NCBI RefSeq assembly: GCF_900111675.1
Contig: NZ_FOHO01000003.1
Span: forward strand, 186,001-250,000
DNA from: Paracoccus homiensis
GTDB taxonomy: Bacteria; Pseudomonadota; Alphaproteobacteria; Rhodobacterales; Rhodobacteraceae
Length of the DNA stretch: 64,000 bases
Direction of reading: 5' to 3'
Each line of letters starts with the position of its first letter. Position 1 is the first letter of the stretch. The position numbers and the translations under genes were made by a program. Under the pieces are notes generated by a model that made no database searches, was not told the origin of the DNA, and saw nothing but the letters and a program-made list of their open reading frames with translations. Below are positions 45,440-54,712 of this stretch, one piece after another.

Positions 45440-46471
45440 TCAGTGGGTGCCGCGCCTGACCAGATGCGCGTCGATCTGGATCCGGCGCGACGGGGCGGAT
45501 GGGGTGGCCAGTCGCGCCTCAAGCAACTCGATTACACCCGCCACGGTTTCCTCGACCGGATTGCAGGCCGTCGTCAGGTCGAAACAGGGCCATGACGCCA
45601 TGTCCACATCGTCGAAACCCGTGATCGACAGATCGGCCGGGACGTTCAGGCCAAGATCGTGCCGCGCCACGCCAAGGGCGCCGATGGCCATTGCGTCATT
45701 GGCACAGACCAGCGCGTCCAGATCGTGATCTTGCAGAAGCCTGCGCGCCACCTTGGCGCCGCCTTGGTGACTGAAATCGGCGGATTCCGTCGCGATCAGT
45801 TGCAACCCCGCCTGTGCCAGCGCATCGCAAAGCCCTTGCAGCCGCTGCTGTTGCGAGGCCCATTGGGCGGGCCCACCCAGAAAGGCAAAGCGTCGGCGGC
45901 CCCGGTTCAGCAACAGATCGGCGATCCTGGCCATGCCTTCGGCGTTGCGACAGACGATGCTGTCGACCGCCGGGGCGTCGACGACGCAGCCCAGAAAAAC
46001 CAATGGGATATGCAGTTTGGCGCAGGTGTCGACCATGACGGGATCGACACTGCCGCCCCGCACGATCATCGCATCCAGCGGATAGGCGAAGATGTCGGTC
46101 GCGACCAGCCGGTCCGCGCCCACCGATCCATCCAGAACCACCGGCCATTTCCCCGCCGCTGTCAGGCCGGACACCAGTCGGGACAGCAGTTGCGCATCGT
46201 ACAGGTTGCCCACATCACCGGCGACGATCCCGACCAGGTTCGACCGTGTCCGGTTCAGCCCCGCCGCCAGCGCGTTCGGCCGATAGCCCATCTCGGCGGC
46301 GATGCGGCGGATATGGTCCCGCTTGTCGGTATCCAGATAGGCGGTCTGGGAAAAGGCGCGCGACACCGCCGATCTGGAAACGCCTGCCGCCCTTGCAACA
46401 TCCATTGCCGTTGCGCGGCGCGGCGCGGCATCGGCAGGGGCGAATTTCATCGAACCGTCATCTTCCGTCAT
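45440..46471 (-). CDS. LacI-family transcriptional regulator of the adjacent ABC operon
   Basis: The 343-residue product has the LacI helix-turn-helix TAMDVARAAGVSRSAVSRAFSQ near residues 22-43. The hinge helix segment RPNALAAGLNRTRSN and a periplasmic-binding-like effector domain follow (DALVCANDAMAIGALGVARHDLGLNVPADLSITGFDDVD). It is divergent from the ugp-like operon, with 113 bases between the genes and a LacI-type palindrome in that gap, so it probably represses that operon. The effector is unknown but is likely a sugar or sugar phosphate. ATG 46450 is a possible later start; neither start has a strong ribosome-binding site. Confidence 0.9.
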   Translation of the reverse strand: MTEDDGSMKFAPADAAPRRATAMDVARAAGVSRSAVSRAFSQTAYLDTDKRDHIRRIAAEMGYRPNALAAGLNRTRSNLVGIVAGDVGNLYDAQLLSRLVSGLTAAGKWPVVLDGSVGADRLVATDIFAYPLDAMIVRGGSVDPVMVDTCAKLHIPLVFLGCVVDAPAVDSIVCRNAEGMARIADLLLNRGRRRFAFLGGPAQWASQQQRLQGLCDALAQAGLQLIATESADFSHQGGAKVARRLLQDHDLDALVCANDAMAIGALGVARHDLGLNVPADLSITGFDDVDMASWPCFDLTTACNPVEETVAGVIELLEARLATPSAPSRRIQIDAHLVRRGTH

Positions 46472-46496
46472 GGGCGCGTCACATTCCAACCCTATC

Positions 46497-46510
46497 TGCA
46501 CACGTGTTCA
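46497..46510. promoter_or_regulatory. Candidate LacI-type operator
   Basis: TGCACACGTGTTCA matches its own reverse complement at 12 of 14 positions and has the central CG step typical of LacI-family operators. It is 26 bases from the regulator start and 75 from ugpB. It would allow autoregulation and control of the transporter operon. Confidence 0.5.
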
Positions 46511-46584
46511 TAGTCACCCGATCCGTTCGGAATGAAAGCGAAATCGACAGCGGAACAGACCCGCGTCGCCAGAGGGAAGCTGAA

Positions 46585-47883
46585 ATGAAACGCATGACGA
46601 TCCTTGCCGCGGGCACGTTCCTGGGCCTGTCCGCCCCGGCCTTCGCCCAGACTGAAATCACCTGGTGGCACGGCATGGGCGGCCAGCTGGGCGACGTGGT
46701 CAACCAGATCGCCGCCGATTTCAACGACAGCCAGGAAGATTACCGCATCGTGCCGGTGTTCAAGGGCACCTACGAGGAAACGCTGACCGCGACCATCGCG
46801 GCCTTCCGCGCGGGCGAACAGCCCAATGTCGTGCAGGTCTTCGATGCGGGCGCGGCCACCGTCATCGGCGCGCCGGGTGCCGTCCTGCCGGTCGAGGATC
46901 TGATGAAGGACAACGGCATCCCCTTCGATATCGAGGATTACATCGCGGGCGTCCGCTATTTCTTTGCCGACAGCGATGGCAAGATGATCGGCATGCCGTT
47001 CAACTCGTCCACGCCGGTGCTGTATTTCAACACCGAGGCGATGGAAAAGGCCGGAGTCACCGCACCCAAGACCTGGGAAGAGTTCCAGGACGTCACCGCC
47101 CCCGCGCTGAAAGAGGCGGGCTACATTCCGCTGACCCAGTCGCATATGCCGTGGATCTTTACCGAGAACTTCTTCTCGCGTCACAATCTGCCCTTCGCGT
47201 CGGCCAATAACGGGTTCGACTCGAACGAGGTCACGATCAACATGGACAGCCCCGAGATCAAGTCGCATTTCGAGGCGTTCAAGGGGTGGATCGACGGCGG
47301 CCTTGCCGGATTCTACGGCGCGGCATGGGATGACAACGCCAAGCCCTTCGAGGCGGGCGAGGTCGCGATGTGGCTGGGTTCCTCGGGGTCGTTCGGCGGG
47401 CTGTCGGAAAAGGCCGGGTTCGATTTCTCGGCCACCTATCTGCCCTATTGGGAAGGGATCACGACGGATCCGAAGCAGACCTTCATCGGCGGGGCCGCGA
47501 ACTTTGCCATGACCGGGCATTCGGATGAGGAAAACAAGGCCACGGCCGAGTTCTTCCGGTATCTCACCTCGCCCGAGGTGCAGTATATGTGGCACCGTGA
47601 GACTGGCTATGTGCCGATCACCACCGCCGCCTATGAGCTGGCCAAAGAGGACGGGCATTACGATCGCTTTCCGGCGGCTGAGATCGGTATCCAGCAGCTG
47701 ACCCTGCCTGCGGGCGAGTTCACCAAGGGCTACCGGATGGGGTTCTACGTCCAGATCCGCGATGTGATGAACCGCGAATACACGCGCTATCTGACCGGCG
47801 AGACGTCGCTGGACGATGCTTTCGCGGCCATCAAATCCGAGGCTGACGAATTGTTGGCCCGCTTTGCCCAGACGCAGCAGTAA
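46585..47883 (+). CDS. ABC transporter substrate-binding protein (UgpB-like)
   Basis: The 432-residue protein has a signal peptide (cleavage near PAFAQ) and a family 1 extracellular binding fold. TEITWWHGMGGQLGDVVNQIAADFN, FKGTYEETLTATIAAFRAGEQPNVVQVFDAG and MPFNSSTPVLYFN closely resemble UgpB, the sn-glycerol-3-phosphate / glycerophosphodiester binding protein. It begins after AGAGGGAAG and heads a five-gene operon B-A-E-C plus a hydrolase. The divergent LacI regulator leaves open a carbohydrate-type ligand instead. The similarity to UgpB is what I see; the ligand is inference. Confidence 0.9.
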   Translation: MKRMTILAAGTFLGLSAPAFAQTEITWWHGMGGQLGDVVNQIAADFNDSQEDYRIVPVFKGTYEETLTATIAAFRAGEQPNVVQVFDAGAATVIGAPGAVLPVEDLMKDNGIPFDIEDYIAGVRYFFADSDGKMIGMPFNSSTPVLYFNTEAMEKAGVTAPKTWEEFQDVTAPALKEAGYIPLTQSHMPWIFTENFFSRHNLPFASANNGFDSNEVTINMDSPEIKSHFEAFKGWIDGGLAGFYGAAWDDNAKPFEAGEVAMWLGSSGSFGGLSEKAGFDFSATYLPYWEGITTDPKQTFIGGAANFAMTGHSDEENKATAEFFRYLTSPEVQYMWHRETGYVPITTAAYELAKEDGHYDRFPAAEIGIQQLTLPAGEFTKGYRMGFYVQIRDVMNREYTRYLTGETSLDDAFAAIKSEADELLARFAQTQQ

Positions 47884-47952
47884 TCCTGCCCGACCCGTGG
47901 CGGCCGCGATCCTTCGTGGCCGCCCGTTCCCGTCCCGAACCGGAGTCCGCCC

Positions 47953-48834
47953 GTGAAACGCGCCCGTTTCCATCACCGCCTGCTGCCCGTTCTGCTGCTG
48001 GTGCCACAGCTGACGATCATCGTCATCTTCTTCTACTGGCCCGCGTGGAATGCCGTGCAGTCGTCCTTCTTCTTGCAGGATCCCTTCGGGTTCGGTTCGC
48101 AATTCGTGGGGCTGGACAATTATTCCCGGCTGTTCAGATCCGCCGAATACATGAAGGTGGCGCGGTTCACGTTGATCTTCACCCTGCTTGTGACCGGGTT
48201 TTCCCTGGGGCTGGCGTTGCTTCTGGCGGTCAAGGCCGACAAGGTGATCCGCGGGGCGCGGACCTATCGCACGCTGCTGATGTGGGTCTATGCCGTCGCG
48301 CCGCCGGTGGCGGGGCTGATCGGTGTGGCGCTGTTCGATCAGAATATCGGCGCGATGACCCGGCTGTTTTCCGGGCTGGGCCATGATTTCCGGCTTGGCG
48401 TCAATTATCTGGACACGGCTGCGGCGATGGTGATCGTATCGGTCTGGATCCAGACGCCGGTGAATTTCATCTTCTTCCTGTCGGGCCTGCAATCCATTCC
48501 GCAGGGCGTCAAGGAGGCCGCGCTGATCGACAACCCGTCGGGCCTTCGCCGGTTCTGGGAGGTAACCTTTCCGCTGCTGGCGCCGACCGCGTTCTTCCTG
48601 CTGATCATCAACATCACCTACGCGCTGTTCGACACGTTCGGCATCATCGACACCCTGGTCAAGAACAACCCCGCATCGAACCCGATGACGCTGGTCTACA
48701 AGGTGTTCATCGACGGGTTTCGCGGCAATGACATCGGCGGTTCATCGGCCCAAAGCGTGGTGCTGATGGTTCTGGTCCTGATCCTGACGGTGGTGCAGTT
48801 CCGGCTGCTGGAACGCCGCATCCACTATACCTGA
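47953..48834 (+). CDS. ABC transporter permease (UgpA-like)
   Basis: The 293-residue permease has six predicted helices, beginning RLLPVLLLVPQLTIIVIFFYWPAWNAVQSSF. The coupling-helix EAA motif is in GLQSIPQGVKEAALIDNPSGLRRFWEVTFPLLAPT. It starts at GTG 47953, giving MKRARFHHR; no closer ATG fits. Order and sequence match UgpA, the first permease of the glycerol-3-phosphate importer. It pairs with the next permease, whose gene starts 13 bases downstream. Confidence 0.9.
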   Translation: MKRARFHHRLLPVLLLVPQLTIIVIFFYWPAWNAVQSSFFLQDPFGFGSQFVGLDNYSRLFRSAEYMKVARFTLIFTLLVTGFSLGLALLLAVKADKVIRGARTYRTLLMWVYAVAPPVAGLIGVALFDQNIGAMTRLFSGLGHDFRLGVNYLDTAAAMVIVSVWIQTPVNFIFFLSGLQSIPQGVKEAALIDNPSGLRRFWEVTFPLLAPTAFFLLIINITYALFDTFGIIDTLVKNNPASNPMTLVYKVFIDGFRGNDIGGSSAQSVVLMVLVLILTVVQFRLLERRIHYT

Positions 48835-48847
48835 GGGGGCCAAGACG

Positions 48848-49726
48848 ATGGCAGATCCCGTTTCCACGCCCCGTCGCCCGTTCCGCTGGTCCGCGATCCT
48901 GGATCATGGGGTGCTGATCGCCGGCGCGCTGTTCATGCTGATCCCGGTCTATCTGGCGCTGACCACCGCATCCCATGACAAGCTGCTGATTCAGCGCGAA
49001 GGGCTGCAATGGGGCTTTGGCGATCAGGCGGGCGCGAATTTCAGCGCCGCGCTGTTCCAGTCCGGCGGTTTCACCGGCGAGATCACCGGCGCCACGATGC
49101 TGATGAATTCCTTCATCCTTGGCATCGGCTTTGCCATCGGCAAGATCGTTCTGTCGATGATGGCGGCCTATGCGATCGTCTATTTCCGCCTGCGTTTCGC
49201 GACGCTGGCCTTCTGGGTGATCTTTACCACGCTGCTGCTGCCGCTGGAGGTCAGGATCGTGCCTTCATACGAGGTGATCCAGGGGCTGGGCCTGGCCAAC
49301 AGCTATACCGGGCTGATCGTGCCGCTGCTGGCATCGGCCACGGGGACCTTCTTCTTTCGGCAGTTCTTCCTGTCGATCCCCGAGGAACTGGTGGATGCCG
49401 CGCGGATCGACGGGGCAGGGCCGGTCAAGTTCTTCATCGACATCCTCGTGCCGCTGTCACGCACCATGATCGCGGCGATCTTCATCATCATGTATGTCTA
49501 TGGCTGGAACCAGTATCTGTGGCCGACGCTGATCACGACCGAAGAGGGTCTGTTCACGCTGGTCCGTGGTATCCGTCAGATCGTGCAGGCAATGGCCGAG
49601 GGGTCCGAGATCCCCGATTACGGTCGCGCCATGGCCCTTGCCATCGTCGCCATGATCCCCCCCGTCGTCATCGTCATCACCTGCCAGTCCTGGTTCGTGA
49701 AGGGGCTGACGGAATCGGACAAGTAG
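48848..49726 (+). CDS. ABC transporter permease (UgpE-like)
   Basis: The 292-residue second permease has six hydrophobic segments. Its EAA-type loop reads SIPEELVDAARIDGAGPVKFFIDILVPLSRTMIAA, and the C-terminal end closes WFVKGLTESDK. It corresponds to UgpE in order and length. ATG follows GAGGGG. It ends 12 bases before the ATPase gene, within the same operon. Confidence 0.9.
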   Translation: MADPVSTPRRPFRWSAILDHGVLIAGALFMLIPVYLALTTASHDKLLIQREGLQWGFGDQAGANFSAALFQSGGFTGEITGATMLMNSFILGIGFAIGKIVLSMMAAYAIVYFRLRFATLAFWVIFTTLLLPLEVRIVPSYEVIQGLGLANSYTGLIVPLLASATGTFFFRQFFLSIPEELVDAARIDGAGPVKFFIDILVPLSRTMIAAIFIIMYVYGWNQYLWPTLITTEEGLFTLVRGIRQIVQAMAEGSEIPDYGRAMALAIVAMIPPVVIVITCQSWFVKGLTESDK

Positions 49727-49738
49727 AAAGCTGAACCA

Positions 49739-50791
49739 ATGGCGCAACTGAGTGTCGAACATCTGTCCAAGACTTATCCCAACGGGGTCACCGCGCTGCA
49801 TCCATGCGATTTCGCGATCGAGCGGGGCGAATTCGTGGTGCTGGTCGGGCCTTCGGGCTGCGGTAAATCCACCTTGCTGCGCATGATCGCGGGGCTCGAG
49901 GACATTTCCAGCGGTCAGATGCGGATCGAGGATCGGGTCGTGAACCATGTCGAGCCCGCCGAGCGCGACATCGCGATGGTGTTTCAGAACTATGCGCTTT
50001 ATCCGCACATGACGGTCTATCGCAACATGGCCTACGGGATCCGCAATCGCCGGGTTCCGGCAGCCGAGATCGACCGCAAGGTGCGTGACGCGGCGCAGAT
50101 GCTGAACCTGACGGAATATCTGGACCGCCGCCCCGCGCAGTTGTCGGGCGGGCAGCGTCAGCGCGTGGCGATGGGGCGTGCCATCGTCCGTGACCCGGCG
50201 CTTTTCCTGTTCGATGAACCGCTGTCCAACCTTGATGCCAAGCTGCGCAACCAGATGCGGATCGAGATCCGCGCCCTGCAACAGCGCCTTGGTGTCACCT
50301 CGGTCTATGTCACGCATGACCAGATCGAGGCGATGACCATGGCCGACCGCATCTTCGTGATGAATGCAGGCCGGATCGAGCAGATCGGCACCCCGGCCGA
50401 GATCTACCACCGTCCGGCCTCGACCTTCGTGGCGTCCTTCATGGGGGCGCCGCCGATGAACCTGCTGCGGGGGCATGGCACGGGGACGGGGGCGGTCATG
50501 CTGTCGGGCGGGCTGCAACTGGATCTGCCGATGCCGACCGACGCGGGGCGCGATCTGGTGCTGGGTCTGCGGCCCGAGGATATGCGCCTGTCGCCCGATG
50601 GTCCGATCCGCTTCGACATCCAGATCGTCGAGGAGCTGGGTGCGACCCGTCTGCTGCACGGTCAGCTGTCGGAGCAGCCCTTTACCGTTGCCGTTTCCAA
50701 GGAAACCCAGGCCGGTCCCGGCATTGCCCGGCTGGCCTTTGCCCCAGATACCGCAAGCCTGTTCTGCGGCCAGAAAGGACACCGACTTTGA
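49739..50791 (+). CDS. ABC transporter ATP-binding protein (UgpC/MalK-like)
   Basis: The 350-residue ATPase has Walker [11 protein letters not shown]-loop [12 protein letters not shown], signature [15 protein letters not shown] and Walker [14 protein letters not shown]. The H-loop histidine is in [16 protein letters not shown]. The C-terminal TOBE/regulatory region is present, as in UgpC and MalK. It powers import through the two permeases upstream. Its stop overlaps the following hydrolase gene by ATGA, so that enzyme is made together with the transporter. Confidence 0.93.
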   Translation: MAQLSVEHLSKTYPNGVTALHPCDFAIERGEFVVLVGPSGCGKSTLLRMIAGLEDISSGQMRIEDRVVNHVEPAERDIAMVFQNYALYPHMTVYRNMAYGIRNRRVPAAEIDRKVRDAAQMLNLTEYLDRRPAQLSGGQRQRVAMGRAIVRDPALFLFDEPLSNLDAKLRNQMRIEIRALQQRLGVTSVYVTHDQIEAMTMADRIFVMNAGRIEQIGTPAEIYHRPASTFVASFMGAPPMNLLRGHGTGTGAVMLSGGLQLDLPMPTDAGRDLVLGLRPEDMRLSPDGPIRFDIQIVEELGATRLLHGQLSEQPFTVAVSKETQAGPGIARLAFAPDTASLFCGQKGHRL

Positions 50792-51789
50792 CCGCCATTG
50801 TTGACCGTCTGCCCATCATCGGCGACGACATTCGCGACCGCATTCTGAACGGCCCCCGGACGCCCGAGGCGCATCGCGCGATGCTGGCCGATACCCCCGC
50901 GATGAACGCGCTGGAGATTGGCGGACAGGGCGGGGTCGACCGCCTGCCGGAGGAATTCACCATCGCCGCGTGGAATGTCGAGCGCTGCCTGTTTCCCGAA
51001 GGTTGTGCGCGGCATCTGGCCCCGCACGCCCCTGCCATCGTGCTGCTGAGCGAGGTCGATTACGGGATGTCGCGCACCGCGCAGCGCAACACCACCGCCG
51101 CGATGGCACAGGCGATGGGGATGCATTACGCTTATGGTGTCGAATTCCATGAACTGGGTCTTGGCGGTCCGACCGAGAGGAAGTTCTGCGCCGACGATTT
51201 CAACGCGCAGGGTTTTCACGGCAACGCGATCCTGTCCTCGGCCCCGTTTCTGAAGGCGATATTGATCCGGTTGGACGATCACGGTCACTGGTTCATGCCC
51301 GATCGGAACGCGACCGATCCCGAACAGCCAAGGCTTGGGGGGCGGATGGCGATCGCGGCGCAGGTTCAGACCGTCACGGGGCCGATCTGCGTGGTTTCGA
51401 CCCATCTGGAAAGCAATGCCGACGCGGCGCATCGCGGGGCGCAGTTCGACCTGCTGATGGATGCGGTCGAGGCATTCGCGCCCGACATGCCCGTGGTGAT
51501 CGGTGGCGATCTGAACACCGGCAACCACCTGCCGCCGGATTTCGACTGGCGACAGGAAACGCTGTTCGATGCCGCGCGCGCACGCGGCTATGACTGGGGA
51601 TTGACCCCTGATGGCATCACGACCCGTGCCAGCCTGATCACGCCGCATCAAACGCGTCGGATGAAGCTGGACTGGTTCGCGGCGCGCGGGATGTCCGGTC
51701 AGGCGGGGCCGTTGCTGCCTGCGGTGGACGCGGAAGGCACGCCATTGTCCGATCATGACTGCGTGCTGTGCAGATTGCGCCGAGGCTGA
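50788..51789 (+). CDS. Endonuclease/exonuclease/phosphatase-fold hydrolase at the ugpQ position
   Basis: The 333-residue protein belongs to the EEP superfamily of Mg2+-dependent phosphodiesterases. Its metal and catalytic residues are visible: Asn in IAAWNVERC, Glu in LLSEVDYGM, His in VVSTHLES, Asp/Asn in GGDLNTGNH and the closing LSDHDCV. No signal peptide is present, so it acts in the cytoplasm. It overlaps the ATPase gene by four bases as fifth gene of a ugpB-A-E-C-type operon. E. coli places the unrelated glycerophosphodiesterase ugpQ there. An intracellular role in cutting the imported phosphodiester is inference. Confidence 0.88.
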   Translation: MTAIVDRLPIIGDDIRDRILNGPRTPEAHRAMLADTPAMNALEIGGQGGVDRLPEEFTIAAWNVERCLFPEGCARHLAPHAPAIVLLSEVDYGMSRTAQRNTTAAMAQAMGMHYAYGVEFHELGLGGPTERKFCADDFNAQGFHGNAILSSAPFLKAILIRLDDHGHWFMPDRNATDPEQPRLGGRMAIAAQVQTVTGPICVVSTHLESNADAAHRGAQFDLLMDAVEAFAPDMPVVIGGDLNTGNHLPPDFDWRQETLFDAARARGYDWGLTPDGITTRASLITPHQTRRMKLDWFAARGMSGQAGPLLPAVDAEGTPLSDHDCVLCRLRRG

Positions 51790-51828
51790 ATGTTCCGGCG
51801 ACCGTGATTTCGGTGGCTGCGGGTGTCA

Positions 51829-51888
51829 GGGGGCTTTGCCCCCGGCGCCTTCGGCGCCTCCCCCAGGGTATTTGCCGCAAAGAAGAAG
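51829..51888. repeat. GC-rich intergenic repeat, copy C
   Basis: The copy has GGGGG-CTTTG-CCCCC, then a 6-bp hairpin GGCGCC-TTC-GGCGCC, then CCCCCAGGGTATTT and an AAAGAAGAAGG tail. It lies between the hydrolase gene and the convergent OmpA-like gene and shares its outer parts with copies B and D. Confidence 0.75.
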
Positions 51889-51942
51889 GCGGCGCGTGTC
51901 TGCGGTTGATCGGCGCCGTGCGGGTTGTCTTGTGACGGGTGC

Positions 51943-51974
51943 AAAAAAATGCCGGTCGCAGGGACCGGCATTTT
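51943..51974 (-). terminator. Intrinsic terminator of the OmpA-like lipoprotein gene
   Basis: AAAATGCCGGTC and GACCGGCATTTT form a 12-bp stem with a 5-base loop. Read on the minus strand it is followed by a run of seven T (51949-51943). It lies 22 bases beyond the stop codon and could also stop the convergent ugp-like operon. Confidence 0.85.
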
Positions 51975-51995
51975 CAGGTTTTGGGCCGAACCGGA

Positions 51996-52664
51996 CTATT
52001 GGGTCGGGCGGATCAGGATTTCGACGCGACGGTTCTGGGCGCGGCCCTGATCGGTCGCATTGGACGCGGTGGGCTGATCCTCGCCGCGGCCGACGGCCAC
52101 GATACGCGCGGAGGACACACCGCCCGCCGTCAGGATGCCAGCGACCGATTGGGCGCGGCGCTGCGACAGGTCCTGATTATAGGCGGCGCTGCCGGTGTTG
52201 TCGGTATGGCCGATGACCTCGATCCGGCTGTTCGGATACTGGTTGAGGTTGCGTGCGACGGCGTAGAGGTCGTTCTGCGCAACGCCCGAGACGGCCGCGC
52301 TGTCGGTGGCGAAGAGGATGCCTTCGGGCAGGATCACCTGCAGATACGAGCCGTGATTGACGATCTGGACATTCGGGTTCTGCACCGCCTGTTCCAGCGC
52401 CGCGGCCTGGCGGTCCAGGATGTTGCCCGCAACAGCGCCTGCGGCCGCGCCGAGGATGGCGCCGCGGGCGGCGTCGCGGCCCTGATTATTCTTGTCGTCA
52501 TCGCGGGTTGCGCCATAGAGCGCGCCGATCGCGGCACCGGCCAGCGCGCCCTGCTGGGTGCGGCTGATATTGCCGGTCTGTCCGCCATTCAGCGAGGGGT
52601 CGGTGCAGGCGCCAAGCGCGATCAGCCCCGAGGCGGCGAAAACTGTGGTCATGCGGAGTTTCAT
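51996..52664 (-). CDS. OmpA-family lipoprotein (YiaD-like)
   Basis: The 222-residue protein has a lipoprotein signal (ALGA-Cys at about residue 20). A glycine/alanine-rich glycine-zipper segment follows (GALAGAAIGALYGATRDD and GAILGAAAGAVAGNILD). The C-terminal OmpA domain has the peptidoglycan-binding pattern VIGHTDNTGSAAYNQDLSQRRAQSV and QNRRVEI. It should be anchored in the outer membrane and bind the cell wall. The glycine-zipper plus OmpA layout matches YiaD/OmpA lipoproteins. The start follows GGGAGA. Confidence 0.9.
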   Translation of the reverse strand: MKLRMTTVFAASGLIALGACTDPSLNGGQTGNISRTQQGALAGAAIGALYGATRDDDKNNQGRDAARGAILGAAAGAVAGNILDRQAAALEQAVQNPNVQIVNHGSYLQVILPEGILFATDSAAVSGVAQNDLYAVARNLNQYPNSRIEVIGHTDNTGSAAYNQDLSQRRAQSVAGILTAGGVSSARIVAVGRGEDQPTASNATDQGRAQNRRVEILIRPTQ

Positions 52665-52889
52665 CTGTCTCCCTTTCCTGTCCTTCGGTCCGCGACCTGC
52701 GTCGCGTTCCATCATTATCCGGTGTCGGCGTTGCGGGCCGCCAACGTATGCCAAGCTGTCGCAGTTCCCCGCCAAAGGGAAGTGAACTTTTCGCGTGTGG
52801 CAGGCGTGCCGTATCCCGGTGACGTCCGTTCCCTGCGCGGCACAAGACGTCTTGCAATGCTGCGCCGTCACGGTCACAACGCAGCCGTC

Positions 52890-53552
52890 ATGGTCAAGTC
52901 ACCCCGTCTGCCCAGCCCGTTGCCCTATTCCCGGCAGGTCGCGATCTTTTCGCGGTTGCAGGCGTCCGAGCCGCATCCGCAGACCGAGCTAAACTTTACC
53001 AATCCCTACACGCTGGTCGTGGCCGTCGCGTTGTCGGCGCAGGCGACCGATGTGGGGGTGAACAAGGCCACGAAGGATCTGTTCGCCAGGGCCGACACGC
53101 CGCAAAAGATGCTGGATCTGGGGCTTGAGGCGGTCACCGATCATATCAAGACCATCGGGCTGTTCCGGCAGAAGGCCAGGAACGTGATCGCCCTGTCCAG
53201 AATGCTGGTCGAGGAATTCGGCGGCGAGGTGCCCGACAGCCGCGCCGCGCTGATGCGGTTGCCTGGCGTCGGCCGCAAGACGGCGAATGTCGTGCTGAAC
53301 TCGGCATTCGGTTATCCGGCGCAGGCTGTCGATACCCATATCTTTCGCGTCGGCAACCGCACCCGCGTCGCGCCGGGGCGCGATGTCGACGAGGTCGAGC
53401 GCGCGATCGAGGACAATGTGCCCGCGCGTTTTCAGCAGGACGCGCATCATTGGCTGATCCTGCATGGCCGCTATATCTGTCAGGCCCGCCGCCCGCGTTG
53501 CGGCGTGTGCCCGATCAATGAACTTTGCCCCTTCGAGGAGAAGACCGCATGA
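52890..53552 (+). CDS. nth: Endonuclease III
   Basis: Nth is a bifunctional DNA glycosylase and AP lyase that removes oxidised pyrimidines in base excision repair. The 220-residue product has the helix-hairpin-helix LPGVGRKTANVVL with catalytic lysine K130, and the catalytic aspartate D148 in AVDTHIFRV. The 4Fe-4S cluster ligands are in C-x6-C-x2-C-x5-C near the C-terminus. The start is uncertain: ATG 52890 gives a normal length, while ATG 52857 would add 11 residues. Neither has a strong ribosome-binding site. The stop overlaps the kinase gene by ATGA. Confidence 0.95.
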   Translation: MVKSPRLPSPLPYSRQVAIFSRLQASEPHPQTELNFTNPYTLVVAVALSAQATDVGVNKATKDLFARADTPQKMLDLGLEAVTDHIKTIGLFRQKARNVIALSRMLVEEFGGEVPDSRAALMRLPGVGRKTANVVLNSAFGYPAQAVDTHIFRVGNRTRVAPGRDVDEVERAIEDNVPARFQQDAHHWLILHGRYICQARRPRCGVCPINELCPFEEKTA

Positions 53553-54562
53553 CCACCCCCTATGTGATCGGTATCGGCAATGCCGTGATGGACGTGATCT
53601 CGCCCACGGATGACGCGCGGCTGGATGCGCTTGGGGTGCAGAAGGGCATCATGCAGCTGATCGAGCGTGAGCGGTCCGAATACCTGATGGCCGCGCAGGC
53701 CGACGATCACGGGCCGGGCCGGGCGCAGGCGCGCCTGGTGCCGGGTGGGTCGGTTGCCAATACGCTGGCGGGGATCGGGGCGATGGGGCTGAAGACCGCG
53801 TTCATCGGTCGGGTGGCCGATGATGCGCTGGGGCTGTCCTATGCCGAACAGACCGAGGCCGGCGGCACCGTCTTCGTGAACCCGCCGGTCGGGGGCGATC
53901 AACTGCCGACCTCGCGCAGCATCATCTTTGTCACGCCGGATGGCGAGCGGTCGATGAACACCTATCTGGGCATCTCGGCCGAACTGGGCCCCGAAGATGT
54001 GAGCCCTTCGGTGTTCCAGGGGGCCGGCTGGCTGTTTCTGGAAGGCTATCTGTTCGACAAGCCGAAGGGAAAGGACGCCTTTCTGAAAGCCGCGAAATGC
54101 TGTCACGAGGCGGGCGGTCAGGCCGGCATCGCGCTGAGCGATCCGTTCTGTGTCGACCGTCACCGCGCCGATTTCCGCAAGCTGGTGGCCGGGCCGATGG
54201 ATTACGTCATCGGCAATGTCCATGAATGGACCTCGCTTTACCAGACCGAGGATCTGGAAGCCGCGCTTGCGCAGGCCAGCGCGGATTGCGGCACCGTGAT
54301 CTGCACCCGTTCGGGCGATGATGCGATCCTGATCCGCGACGGCGCCCGGGTGACCGTGCCGGTAAACAAGGTCGTGCCGGTCGATGCGACGGGTGCGGGC
54401 GACCAGTTCGCCGCGGGCCTGATCTTCGGGCTGGCGCGGGGGGCATCGCTTGAGGCGGCGGGGCGCATGGGCTGCATCGCGGCGGCCGAGGTGATCGGGC
54501 ATGTCGGCCCTCGCCCCCAGCGGGAAATCCGTCGCGAGTTTGAAGCGCAGGGGTTGATCTGA
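53549..54562 (+). CDS. PfkB-family kinase, probable adenosine kinase
   Basis: The 337-residue ribokinase-fold protein has LVPGGSVANTLAGIGAMGLKTAFIGRV near residue 63 and the catalytic GAGDQFAAGLIFGLARG with the base aspartate near residue 287. YVIGNVHEW and the early GIGNAVMDV are typical of the adenosine kinase-like branch. It probably phosphorylates adenosine or a related nucleoside. It overlaps nth by four bases and has a GAGGAG site inside the nth end. Substrate is inferred from subgroup features and would need assay. Confidence 0.85.
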   Translation: MTTPYVIGIGNAVMDVISPTDDARLDALGVQKGIMQLIERERSEYLMAAQADDHGPGRAQARLVPGGSVANTLAGIGAMGLKTAFIGRVADDALGLSYAEQTEAGGTVFVNPPVGGDQLPTSRSIIFVTPDGERSMNTYLGISAELGPEDVSPSVFQGAGWLFLEGYLFDKPKGKDAFLKAAKCCHEAGGQAGIALSDPFCVDRHRADFRKLVAGPMDYVIGNVHEWTSLYQTEDLEAALAQASADCGTVICTRSGDDAILIRDGARVTVPVNKVVPVDATGAGDQFAAGLIFGLARGASLEAAGRMGCIAAAEVIGHVGPRPQREIRREFEAQGLI

Positions 54563-54573
54563 CCGTTCCCGCG

Positions 54574-54621
54574 GCCTGTATAAAAGGTCAGGTTTTGCGA
54601 AAACTATCCTTTTATACAGGC
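54574..54621. repeat. Long inverted repeat upstream of the Hint-domain gene
   Basis: GCCTGTATAAAAGG (54574-54587) and CCTTTTATACAGGC (54608-54621) are perfect 14-base arms. The 20-base spacer contains a second inverted repeat, GTTTT-GCG-AAAAC. The whole can fold as one long hairpin or bind a dimeric regulator. Each arm carries a TATAAA box. It is AT-richer than its surroundings and is not followed by a T run. Confidence 0.8.
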
Positions 54622-54712
54622 ACTTGCGCCTAGTCTGCATTGGAAAATCCTCTACTAACATCCCATTTTTCACACTGCCGTCGAGGCTGTTGTTATTGGT
54701 GGAGATGTTTTG

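Noticed and set aside
46492..48492. A 666-codon open frame on the minus strand
   Set aside because: It is antisense to the UgpB-like and UgpA-like genes and has shadow-type composition.
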